Source: Calliopum simillimum
Lineage: Eukaryota; Arthropoda; Insecta; Diptera; Lauxaniidae
Assembly (NCBI GenBank): GCA_951812925.1
Contig: OX638368.1
Location: forward strand, 161,992,492 to 162,056,491
DNA length: 64,000 bases
Direction of reading: 5' to 3'
Below are positions 12,672 through 24,031 of this stretch, piece by piece; positions within the stretch are counted from its first letter, which is position 1, and each line of letters begins with the position of its first letter. The notes beneath the pieces are model-generated. The model had not been told where the DNA came from and ran no database searches. It was given only the letters and a program-made list of their open reading frames with translations. Position numbers and translations under genes: made by a program.

Positions 12672-12850
12672 CTGAAATCCTGTCAAACGCGCATGACATT
12701 GTGGACAATTTACGAGAAATTCCGTATGTGGCGATATCGGACCTCCCGCCGATGCAGTTGCGCCAGATGATGAATTTTCATCGTCCGCTGGTGCAGTTTT
12801 GTGATTATTCTGTTGATGGTGATGGTGTAAACTGGATGACAAGGCGGGAA
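12672..12850 (-). CDS. zfh1: Exon 2 of C2H2 zinc-finger transcription factor, candidate zfh1
   Basis: This 179-nt exon (2 nt plus 59 codons, residues 32-91) starts after a GATTACAG acceptor and ends CAG before a GTTCGT donor, an unusually weak 5' splice site. It encodes a His/Gln-rich stretch, an acidic Ser/Gly/Ala-rich linker, then NCPQCHARLTGFQ with zinc-ligand Cys80 and Cys83. The finger is finished by ALREHIESQH from exon 3, giving C-X2-C-X12-H-X4-H. A finger split cleanly by an intron and rebuilt in frame is strong evidence for both junctions. Its 5' phase (needs one base) fits the ATG exon at 45904, giving a TTT codon at the junction. Confidence 0.8.
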
Positions 12851-15800
12851 CTGTAATCAAAAAACGATAATGAAATTAAAATAAAGGTTACATTTTTATA
12901 AAGAGGTCTTATGCAGCACAATTAGTTTTATGAGTCATAAGAAATTTGTAAAAATCATCAGCTGATTTTCATTAATAATTCCTTTCCAACTACTTATTAG
13001 ACACAACATGTCAATTGGTTTTTATTTTTTAAATCTATGCGTATCTAACATACTTGTCTATGAATTAGTACGGGTGTGCATATATTTTTTATTAATTATG
13101 ACAATAATTTTATCTTTCAAAGTGATATTAATGAAGAAGGTACTTAGTCATGTTGTTGCCTCCTCCCCCAATCAATTTTATTTTTACATTTCAACAAAAT
13201 CGTCAGCAATACATTTTTTTTTTTTAACAAAATTAATTGAAAGCGACCATTAAAATAATCAACTCAAATTTCAACCACCGATGTTGCTTGCTGTCGGCGC
13301 TGCTGCCGTCGATTAATTCTTGAAAACAAAGTATGATTCAAATGTTGTTGATGATTACACCGAGCCAAGGAAAGGCAACAACAACAACAACAATAACGTG
13401 ATAACCGCCATTTTATTTTGTTGTGCTCAGTCAGTCACTTTGGTTGTTTATTCATACGACCGTGTACATATATGTACCTCGTACCTCTTCTTTGCGCCTA
13501 ATTAAACGATCGTTTCACTTTTCTTTTTTATTATCAAAACTTATGGTTTAATAAAAATAAATTAACTGAAAGATATGTTGAAGCGATAAGTTAAATGGAA
13601 AGATATGCTATGAATGTGTGAGTGTCTCAATCTTTGTATGTCATATGTTTATATGTGTTTGTGTGGTTTGTGTTCATGAGTGTGGCTTTGAAACACCACC
13701 GTCTCTACCTAAGCCAACGAGTTGAACTCCTTAACAGCGAAGCCGATAATTTGAAGAAGAACACGATTACTTGTGGGTATAACGAGAATACAGGGTCATT
13801 AAAAATGCATTGCCAGTAAATATGTTTGAATTTTCTTTGATAACCAAGCTTTCGGAAAAAACGTGGCGAAAGGATTCATAAAAACAGAATATACTAGGTT
13901 AAGATATTCTAGAAAGTTATATATTGCTCGATTGGACAACAACTTTTATCCAAAATGTAGTTTTAGTGTGAAATTCCAAAAGTACGATTTTTGTTGTATT
14001 TTACATAAAAAAACACAATAAATGGTTGACTTTAAGTTCGAGATATTCACCACTGTTCTGTTTGATTGGAATCGGAAATGAATCCGATGTTGTTTCGGTA
14101 AATTGGATAGGAACCGATAGCAAATTTTATTTGTTGAAATACAATTCCAACTCAATCTTATTTGTCGTAAACTTAAATATCGATTTTAATCCAATTCCGA
14201 AGTGAATCAATCTTCCTACATTGATTGAAGACGAGCATTTGTGAGATCGAAATAAAATAAAGACCGTATCAAGCCGAGATTTTGGATAAAACGGCGATGA
14301 CCTTCAAAAAATTATTAAAAATTCTGAGCTAACGTTTTTGACAACCTCTTTCAGAATATCCAAAAAATCGTTTTATTAATCAGTCAAGTGCGCATATATG
14401 CAATAAGTGCACTACACCCTGTAAAACAAGACACAATATCAAAAGGCATCGCAAACAACCTTCCCCTTGTTTGTTCTCAAACGTTTTCTTCTCTTTATTC
14501 TTGAATCCGTTTGTGCCCAAAGAAAAGAAATGAAGCTGCTTCCAAAAAGAGCGCAATAGAAGCATATCTCTGGTAGCATACAAAATTTTTCAAATTCAAT
14601 TTTTTTTTTATTGCTTATAAAAGTTAATAAATCTACCGAAAGTTACAGAAAAAAAGTAATTTTTGTGAAATGGAACTTAAAATTTTGAAAAACTTCTACG
14701 GAAGCGTATTTCATATGCTTTCAAATGTGTGCTTCCACGGAAGCGTATTTGATCCGTATTTCATGTGCTTCTGAAGATGTGCATCTCTGCTAGAACATGC
14801 TGTGTTAAAAAAGATAAGCAGTGAGAACAGCACTGGAAGCAGCTTCTTGCTTCCCTAGAAGCGCAACTCAAGTCGTTTCAATGAGCTTCCGTTTCCCGTT
14901 GGGGTGTGTTCAAAGCGGCGAATTCTCGAGTCGCATTCATACGTTGATGATCTCATGCTCAAGCGACTAAATCAAAATATGAAAAAAACAGTCGGGAAGG
15001 CCGCTGCTTAATCAGTTTTAAAGAACCGTAACAGCCAACCAACGAAAAGTAAATTAAAATAATGAAGAACTCGAGAAAAACAAGGTAGATGATTCATAAA
15101 AAAAGGCCAAACAAAATACACAAAATGGAAGACTATAGCACTTGACGCATCTACCATGCTGTGGTAGTAATTATGTAGTGCATATGTAAGTATGTACATA
15201 CATACATATAAACGTTGTACATATATAAAAGATATAATTTATAATAATAACTGAACGTTTATGTCTGATATGTCGAGAGGTAAATGCCGACCGTTGTAAG
15301 TGTTGCATGCAGCATTAATTTCAATTAAAAGTTACATTTTTTACACGATGATGCGATATCTTACACTTCATTTTCGTTGTTGTTTGTATGTTGTATTGTG
15401 AATGCGCGATGGTAATAAAATGCAATTGTAGTAAAATTTTGCTCCATTTAGCCGGCAATTTGATAGCTACCTTAATTCATGTCAATTAAGTGTTATTGCT
15501 GATTGTTGTTGTTGCTGCTGTTTGTCACAAGACGTATGCGGGTTTCATTGTGACTGTGCGGTTTCAAGTGTCAAAGCCCCTTACATTTATATACACACAT
15601 ATAGCTAAGTATTAAATTGATGAAATGATTAAGTATATGAAGAAAGCAAAAAAAAAAAAGAAAATATAAAAAAATCACCTTTATGGTCGAAATCACTAAA
15701 TTGCTTTCAATTAAATGGACCATAATACTTAAATGCAGTTTTATTTTGTAAAAGTAAAAAACTTTAAAGGACAGTCCACAGAATGAACAATCAGTAAATT

Positions 15801-16867
15801 TTAACGGTTAAAATCGCACTAACCCTAACTAAGCAATCCACAGAAAAGCAATTGTTCCCCATATGATATCGAATATTTTTATTTATACAAAACCCCTACT
15901 CTTACTGTTTACCTGTTAGTTGTTCAGCATCTAATGATAGCATTTTTCCTTGAGGATAATTTTTTCAAGAAACCTCAATAAGTTTTTATCAGTATGAACA
16001 CAGAAAAAATAAACTGGTCCTAAAATTAAATGGGAACGTATTTGATTTCAAAACATGGTTGTTTTTAAATCGAATGTAAAATGTTTTTGAATTAAAAGAA
16101 AATTTCTTAAATTTAACAACTTTATGTTTGATTTAAAAGAATTCGTTCTGCAGTTTGAAACATTTGAATCGCTCCTTAAACATAAATATTTGAAATTGAG
16201 GTCTGATTGATAAATCAGTCACTCAATAAATTTTGGAACTCTTGTTTTTGATTCAAATTGCAAACTTCTTTGGCGCCGGAAAGATTTTTGTTCCAACGCA
16301 GTTTCATTCGATTTTATAACTTTTTCTTGTATGTACTTTATTATACATATTGGAAAATTCGTTTCAAGAATTCAACAAAGGACTGAAATAAAAATAGAAG
16401 GAGGTTCTTGCAGAAGGAGAAAGCCAGTGGCTGACTGACCTTCCTCGTAATATCAAATTTTTTTTTTGAACTTTTGTACTAGTCAAATCTTGAGAAGTGG
16501 TGCTTTATAAAAAAATTTTGATCGACAATTTCATAGCTCAGAAAATTTTCTATTTTGAAGTTGCAGTTAACTGAACACTGTGAAATCGGCCATTAGCCGG
16601 TTTATTTTGTAGTTTTAAAGTATATATTAAAATTTGAGACCGAGATCACTGTCGCACATAAAGTTATTTAGGCTCAAGGATCGGAAAATCGTTGTTACCG
16701 TTGTTTCTACAAAAAAAAAAAAAAAAAAAAAATGGTGCTCCACAATTTCATATAGAAAAGTGGTGCAAGCTGTTTTCGTACTACCTTCAATTTAGTAGAT
16801 AAATTACTTTAAGATTTTTGTCGCATGTGAGTGTTCATAGTAATATGAATGTTGATTTTCAAATTAC

Positions 16868-18253
16868 TATAGGGTCATTTCATCTCAAATCGTCCAGGAA
16901 GTATTTTTTTTTTTTTGCATACAATTTTTTTTATAGTTTCTTCATTGAAATCGATGAGACACGTATTTTTTCTTTTTGCTTGATTTTGAGTTCTTTCGTC
17001 GTGGGGAATTTTTTAAAATTCGTCTACAAACTCGATTTTGCGCTATTGTCGCATATGTCAATTTTCAAGGAAAATGTGATAACTTTGCGAAAAAACGTCC
17101 GATCTTCGTAATTTTTGGTATGTTTGTAGCTAAGAGGTTCCTCTAAAAGAAAAAAATATGATACAGGGTATATTTCAAAAAATAATTTTTTTATCGTCAT
17201 TTGAAAAAAAAAAATCAAAAAATATTTGACTTGAAAAATTTCCAATTGCAGTTTTTTTTTTTTCTTCATATTTTTTTTTAAATAGCCATACATATAAACA
17301 ATATTATGTAGCAGCCTCTATTAGCCCAAATTCGTTGTTTGGGAATTATGATTTTTTGAAAAAACAGTCCCAATTATTTAGTAATTTTGGGCTTCATTCA
17401 TGATATATGTTATCATTTCGTCAAAAGTAGCTCAATAGTTATGATATTTTGTCTGTCAACCGTCAAAGGTCCGTTCTAGAAAAAAAAATTGATATACAAA
17501 AACAGTAATAAAGAATGGAAAAATCGTAGCAATGCTAAAATTTTTGGGCTAAAAGTCATATGATTTTTTTTTTCTAATTTAAAGACGGTTATAAAAAAAA
17601 TATCCAAAAATGTAATACACTTCATGATTTTTTCTTCTAGAACGGACCTTTGACGGTTGACAGACAAAATATCATAACTATTGAGCTACTTTTGACGAAA
17701 TGATAACATATATCATGAATGAAGCCCAAAATTACTAAATAATTGGGACTGTTTTTTCAAAAAATCATAATTCCCAAACAACGAATTTGGGCTAATAGAG
17801 GCTGCTACATAATATTGTTTATATGTATGGCTATTTAAAAAAAAATATGAAGAAAACAAAAAAACTGATGCAATTGGAAATTTTTCAAGTCAAATATTTT
17901 TTGATTTTTTTTTTTCAAATGACGATATAAAAATTATTTTTTCAAAAATATACCCTGTATTATATTTTTTTCTTTTAGAGAAACCTCTTAGCTACAAACA
18001 TACCAAAAATTACGAAGATCGGACGTTTTTTCGCAAAGTTATCACATTTTCGGTGAAAATTGACATGCGACAATAGCGCAAAATCGAGTTTGTAGACGAA
18101 TTTTAAAAAATTCCCCACGACGAAAGAACTCAAAATCAAGCAAAAAGAAAATATACGTGTCTCATCGATTTCAATGTAGAAACTATAAAAAAAATTGTAT
18201 GCAAAAAAAAAAAAAAATACTGCCTGGACGATTTGAGATGAAATGACCCTATA
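16868..18253. mobile_element. 1386-bp foldback element with arms of about 600 bp
   Basis: The left end starts TATAGGGTCATTTCATCTC and the right end is GAGATGAAATGACCCTATA, a perfect terminal match. Homology continues with few differences and small A/T-run length changes to the inner ends near 17480 and 17636. There, GGTCCGTTCTAG faces CTAGAACGGACC across a spacer of about 155 bp. The terminal TA may be the target duplication, as in Tc1/mariner-type MITEs. No transposase is encoded; the ORFs in the arms are mirror artefacts of low-complexity sequence. Confidence 0.8.
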
Positions 18254-21016
18254 ACTATGATCTACTTGTTTCAGGAATATTTTTTTGCAATGATGTACTA
18301 TAACTTTATTCAGTATAATGTGTTCTTATAGGTTGCAACCATAGTACCTTAATTGCTTGAATTTTGTATTTAGCAATCTGAGGACATCAGAATCTTTTTC
18401 AACTTTGTATTAATAACGTATTTTTGTGATCTTTGTATATTTGATATTTTAAATTTCATCGCATGGCAAGTACATTTTTTTTTGGTTTTAAAGAAAATTA
18501 AATAGAAAAAAATTTGGTTTGACAAAACTTTTACGAACTGCAATATATTTAGCTTTGTAGTTTTATTCTCATATTTTTGTCATAATTTACAAACGAAAAG
18601 AAATTATTATGCGAAAAAATAGTATTTCTATCAACCTTGACATCAGTAATTTTAATTCCCCACACACTTTATTCATTTCCACAAACAAGAATTAGTTTTT
18701 TCATGTTTTCAAAAAATAAGAGGGTAAAAAAAAAACTTGACAAGAATTATGACAAATGTCGCTTTAATATTTTCGCCCAAACAATAATTCATAACTGAGA
18801 AGTCATAATTTCTTTAAAGCCTTTATTTATTATTATGCCATAGCGTCTGCACATTTGCCAGGCATTTTACGAGTGTGTGGTGCTCTTCTTCAAGTATACG
18901 AAATTTAAAAATTTTAATATATGGGAAACATGTGGCCGCTTAAAAGGATTTAAACATTATTTTTCACTTTGCCACCACAATTCACAATTTGTAGCGTGTC
19001 CGAGTAGTAACACCACCGCGCACGCGGCACCACCTTGCCCAATAGGTGGCGAAGGTAACCAAATAAATGGCTTGTAACTCATATGTAGCGACCATAATAT
19101 ACATAACTTTACTGATTTATTGACAATCGTCAGATTTTGGAAAACTTTAGGCAGCCAAAACAAAAATAAGTTTTTTTTTTTTCAAAAACTACGAAACAAC
19201 ATTTTTTATGTACAACCAATTAATATCATTCCATTATGGCACGTACAGCTGTCTATTAAAATCAAAATTTTCAAGAAAAGCAGCGCCCAAATGCATAGTC
19301 CTTCATTCCTCTCAACTACAATTGAAACTATGCCATCGAAAATTATTTTTAAAATCCACTTTCGACGCCAGCGAAGAATCAACCTGTTTAGCGAACTGAA
19401 AATCACAGCTGATTGCTGATTTTATGGAATTTCCATTTGATCGATTGCAGCAGCTTGTTAACGCGGTGGTTCCTTGGGGTACTATGTCAAAATACACCTA
19501 CTTCATAAGCTCAATGTTTATGGTATATACATATAAATTATCTTGCCGTTTAAAACTAGAAAACCTGCCGTATCTTGAGGTGTTTTTCTTTTCATATATT
19601 CGTTCTTCTCCTTTTTTTTTTCCTCAAAATACTTCTGACATTTTTTGCGGAGGAAGTTTTTTTTCTTGTTTTGACGCCAACGTAATGCACGGCGCGGACA
19701 TGAGCAATTAATCTAACATTTGACTGTAATGAATTGCGCCGGATAAAGGTATTTGTAAATGGCTAAATTTCGAAAATCTGCGAATGAATTGGTGGAAAAA
19801 AATACATATATGAACAGACGACAAACAACAGGCCAGATTGATATTAGCGCCATAATGAAAGAACTTTTTTCATGTGGCAATTATAAAAAAACATAAGAGG
19901 AATGTGTTTTTTAAGTAATATCACAGTTTGATGTTGTTGGAGATACTGGCTGCTAATTTAGACATCATTGCCAATTAAATAACATGACTATTAATTGTGG
20001 CATAATCAAAGAATCAGTTTGTTGCTTAAGTCGTTTTGCAAAATATGGCGCTGGTAAAGCATTTACCAAAGGATACAATGCCATTCTTCTAAATGGTTTA
20101 AATTATATTCTAAAAATAATCTTTGCCACACATGGCAAGTCATCTGAGCAAAGTAAATTTCAAGGTAGTTGGCTTCGAAAAAAAAAAAAACAAAAACAAC
20201 ACGTAGCTACAGACGATATGTATTTTGCGACACACATTACATTTAGGTACCTACACAAAAATAAAACTCCAGGAGACTATTAAAATAATCACATGCATAA
20301 GCCCATCATCTACTTGAACGAATGAAGAAAATATTCCTTTCTTTTTGTTTTCAATGCAGAGCGCTCTCCATGATGCAGTTTTCTAAATTTAGGCATAAAA
20401 AGAGAGAAAAAAAGTATTGAAACTTCTGCAGAACGGTGTTGATGCAGAGCACCTCTATTGGTTTAAGTACTGGTGCTACAAATGAACACATGGTACAGAT
20501 GGGAAACAAAACTCGAAGCAAATATCATTTGTAGTAAAGGGCAACTACATAAATAATAATCTGTACCCAAGTAAGTTACCTTTTGCTGCACTCTGCACTC
20601 TTCACTGAAGGTGAGCACTTAAGTGTTTTCGGTTTTCTATAAATAACTGAAAACATCTTGGATGGAATGGTGTTGTACCCACATATTTTATGCTTTTGCT
20701 TAAATATTGTGGTGCTCTTGAGCTTGCTTTGGCCGGCCATATGTGTTGAATTTTAAAAAAAATTTTATTTTTAACTTTCGCAAAAGCTGAGCAGGTGAAC
20801 ATTTTCTTAAATTATTATTTTTATTTTTATAAACCTCATTTCAGTGTCCCAAATGACTTTGGCGTCAGAGTCATAAATTTTTTAAACAAAAAACTTTCAC
20901 CTGTTTATAGTCGATTATCGTAAATTTGCGCCTCTTATCTCATGTGAAAATTGTTTCTGTATTTTAATATTTTCCACACCTTTATTATGTCATAAAAGCA
21001 ATAACAATAAAAATTT
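18254..21016. other. Intronic sequence without recognised features
   Basis: The segment at about 18990-19060 is locally richer in G+C, but its reading frames on both strands lack any known domain or splice context. Nothing else was recognised apart from A/T runs. Confidence 0.5.
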
Positions 21017-21760
21017 TAAGGTACTAGTCCAAAAATAATTTTTCAAAAAATCAATTTTTTTTTTTTTACAGATTTTGATTCCTTATACATTCAAGAATAA
21101 CCTCCTAAAATTTTTTAAAGATATTTGAAAAAATGACAAAGTTACAGCTCTCTTTGCGCGCGCACATTTTTGACTATTTCTTCGCTACAGCGTGCTCTCG
21201 CAATTGTTTTTCGCGTTTTTCTCGAAACTACATTTTTCAAGTCGGCGTAGACTTATTCTCCGAAACTATAAGTCCGACTGTTCTAATTTTTTGTATGTAG
21301 CTTTGTTTATGTATCCCACATCGTAATCCACCAGAAAATTAAAAAAATTTGTAAAAAAAAAATTGTAATTTGATAATAAAGTCGAAAAAAAACATAAAAA
21401 AAAAATTTTTTTTTCATATTGCCACAATTTTTTTTTTTTATCGATTTTTTATAATATTCTGGTGGATTACGGTGTCATTGACCTTCTTTTTTAAGATCCC
21501 ATTTCTATTTTTTTTCCGGACAAGCCGTTTTCAAGAACATCTCTACGCCATGGGACGATACAATTTTTAAGAAGAAAACTTTGGCGCCCTCTATAAAATG
21601 GACTTTATTATAAAAATTAAAAAAAAAAATTTTTTCAAAATCTTTAATTCTTTATTTATATGTACAAAAATTTTTATACAATAACTCAATAAAATAAAGG
21701 AAATAAAAAATTTTAAAAATTGTATTACTTTTTGCCATTTATTTTTGGACTAGTACCTTA
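21017..21760. mobile_element. MITE-like element, 744 bp, TA-flanked
   Basis: The left end TAAGGTACTAGTCC with AAAAATAA after it is mirrored by TTATTTTTGGACTAGTACCTTA at the right end, so the termini match for about 20 bp. TA at each end may be the target duplication. An internal inverted pair, CGTAATCCACCAGA near 21320 against TCTGGTGGATTACG near 21458, adds a second hairpin. There is no transposase. The superfamily is uncertain; a Tc1/mariner-like TA target is the simplest fit. Confidence 0.65.
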
Positions 21761-22402
21761 AAAAAACTCAGTGGGATTTTTTCTTTTCTCTACTCAGCTA
21801 TAAACTATAAAATTTTCTTTCATAAATTATAGCAAATAATTTAGGAATTTGGCGCCCAACTAAACAACGTGAAGCAGAAAACATCAACAAATTTAATAAT
21901 AAAAATATTTCCATATGAAATTAGATAATGTTTAAACGTGATTTTCATCATAACTATTAAATATATATGCAAGCAGGAGTGTGGATAGGATTTATTTATA
22001 AGCTTCGTACAAGGAAATTAGAAAATTTCGGGAGGGGGCTATAGCTCCTGAACACCCCTCACAGATACTCCTCTGAATGTAAGTATGTGCACGTAAATAT
22101 TTTTTTAGAAATACATTCATAAATATCAATTTGCACCTTGCTAGTGCGACATTTTACATTATGGGAAAATATTTTATATAAACAAATGTTCCGGAAAAAA
22201 AACAAAAGCAAAAAAATTCAAAAAACAATAGCATTAGATTTTTGTTTACACTATAAAAATAAAGTAGGTAATAAAATATGCAGTGTAAAATAAACAACTT
22301 GATATTAAATAGAAAGAAAAATACTTGAAAGTGTAATTTTATTTTATACTTTGAACTTTGTTATATTTGCGGCACGGTCCGTCACATAGAACGAGTAGCC
22401 GG

Positions 22403-23968
22403 AGAGCCAGCGCTTAAAAACAACTTTGCGTTTCTAAAAGCTGATTTTGTTACAGTTGGTTATAGTAATTGTGTACATCAATAATCTGTCGGTCAGTCAA
22501 GCGAACTGTAGTACAGGCGGCTGCTATATGGCATCAAACATGTAAAATTTCGATTTTACTTCAATCAATTTCTAAAAGCTGTAACTTCTTATACACGTTA
22601 TACAAATAACAGTTTTGTCGGTCAGCCAGCCCCAATATATGTGCAATAAATGAATCAAGTCAAAATTATTTCTAAAAGCTGAAATTTTTTTAAGGGTATT
22701 CAATTGTTTATTAACCACAAATAAAGCAGTCAGTCAACTATATTGTAGAACAATCTCCGTCAGCAAGCTCAACAAAACAAAAAAAAAAAAAAAAAAATGG
22801 TTTCTAAGAAATTTTAGTAATAGTAATAGACGTTAATTGTTCAATCATCTTTATATGCGTGAAACCATTTTTGCTGGTCTGGCATTATTATTTTTTATTC
22901 GGATCTTTTTAAACACAATTCAAATTAAATTTATTGACACCAATGGAAAGATTATTTCATAATTGACTTTAAACAGTGAAATCTTTAAATTGATGTTATA
23001 ATACAATAAAGATATAACCATTTTTTATTTTTGTTTTTTTTTTGTTGAGCTTGCTGACGGAGATTGTTCTACAATATAGTTGACTCACTGCTTTATTTGT
23101 GGTTAATATACAATCAAGTACCCCTAAAAAAAATTTCAGACCTAAGAAACCATTTTTTTTTTTTTGTTTTGTTGAGCTTGCTGACGAAGATTGTTCTACA
23201 ATATAGTTGACTGACTGCTTTATTTGTGGTTAATATACAATTAAGTACCCCTAAAAAAAATTTCAGCTTTTAGAAATAATTTTGACTTGATTCATTTATT
23301 GCACATATATTGGGGCTGGCTGACTAGCCCCGTTCTAACATTTAACTGACTGACCGACAAAACTGTTATTTGTATAACGTGCATAAGAAGTTTCAGCTTT
23401 TAGAAATTGATTGCAGTAAAATCGAAATTTTACATGTTTGACGCCATATAGCAGCCGCCTGTTCTACAGTTCGCTTGACTGACCGACAGATTACACAGGC
23501 CCACAAAAAAAAAAGTACCATGCGCGAAAGATCAGACCACCTGATCTTTATGTTTTCGGGGTAGCTGAATCCGAATATGGTGCCAGAATAACGAAATTGG
23601 TTCGCGTTTTTTCAGAAATCTACAATAATGCTGAAAATTACTGATTTTTGCTGGTTTCTGAAAAAACGCTAATCTGGCACCATATTCGGATTCAGCGACC
23701 CCGAAAACATAAAGTTCAGGTGGTCTGAAAAATTTGAGATTTTTTTCAGCATTATTTCTGATTTCTGAAAAAACCCGAACCAACTTCGATATTCTGGCAC
23801 CATATTCGGAATCCGCGACCCCGAAAACATAAAGTTCAGGTGGTCTGAACTTTCGCGCATGGTACTTTTTTTTTTGTGGGCCTGTGTTATTGATGTACAC
23901 AATTACTATAACCAACTGTAACAAAATCAGCTTTTAGAAACGCAAAGTTGTTTTTAAGCGCTGGCTCT
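22403..23968. mobile_element. Large palindromic element with nested insertion and a duplicated arm segment
   Basis: The left arm starts AGAGCCAGCGCTTAAAAAC and the right arm ends with its reverse complement. Arms pair from 22403 to about 22800 and from 23968 back to about 23035. The right arm is longer for two visible reasons. A 393-bp MITE is inserted at 23494-23886, and a segment of about 125 bp (GAGCTTGCTGACG... to TTTCAG) is tandemly duplicated at about 23040-23290. The centre (about 22800-23030) is unpaired. No transposase frame is present; it is a non-autonomous foldback-type repeat. Confidence 0.75.
23494..23886. mobile_element. Nested 393-bp MITE, TTA target duplication (PIF/Harbinger-like)
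   Basis: The ends are CACAGGCCCAC and GTGGGCCTGTG, perfect terminal inverted repeats. Pairing extends inward through an A/T run to AGTACCATGCGCGAAAG and its complement. It is flanked by TTA at 23491-23493 and 23887-23889. The mirror arm of the host palindrome (about 22470-22500) keeps the uninterrupted site with a single TTA, which proves the boundary and the 3-bp duplication. A 3-bp TTA/TWA target is characteristic of PIF/Harbinger transposons. Two internal copies of ACATAAAGTTCAGGTGGTCT are also visible. The ORFs here are repeat artefacts. Confidence 0.8.
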
Positions 23969-24031
23969 TGGACTAGAGTTGAACTTTTAAATTTAAATAT
24001 ATTGTTTCTTATAAATAACACGCACGGTCCA

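Noticed and set aside
23532..23924. 130-residue minus-strand frame with an internal peptide repeat
   Set aside because: The peptide repeat comes from duplicated blocks of the nested MITE, and the frame runs across its boundary.
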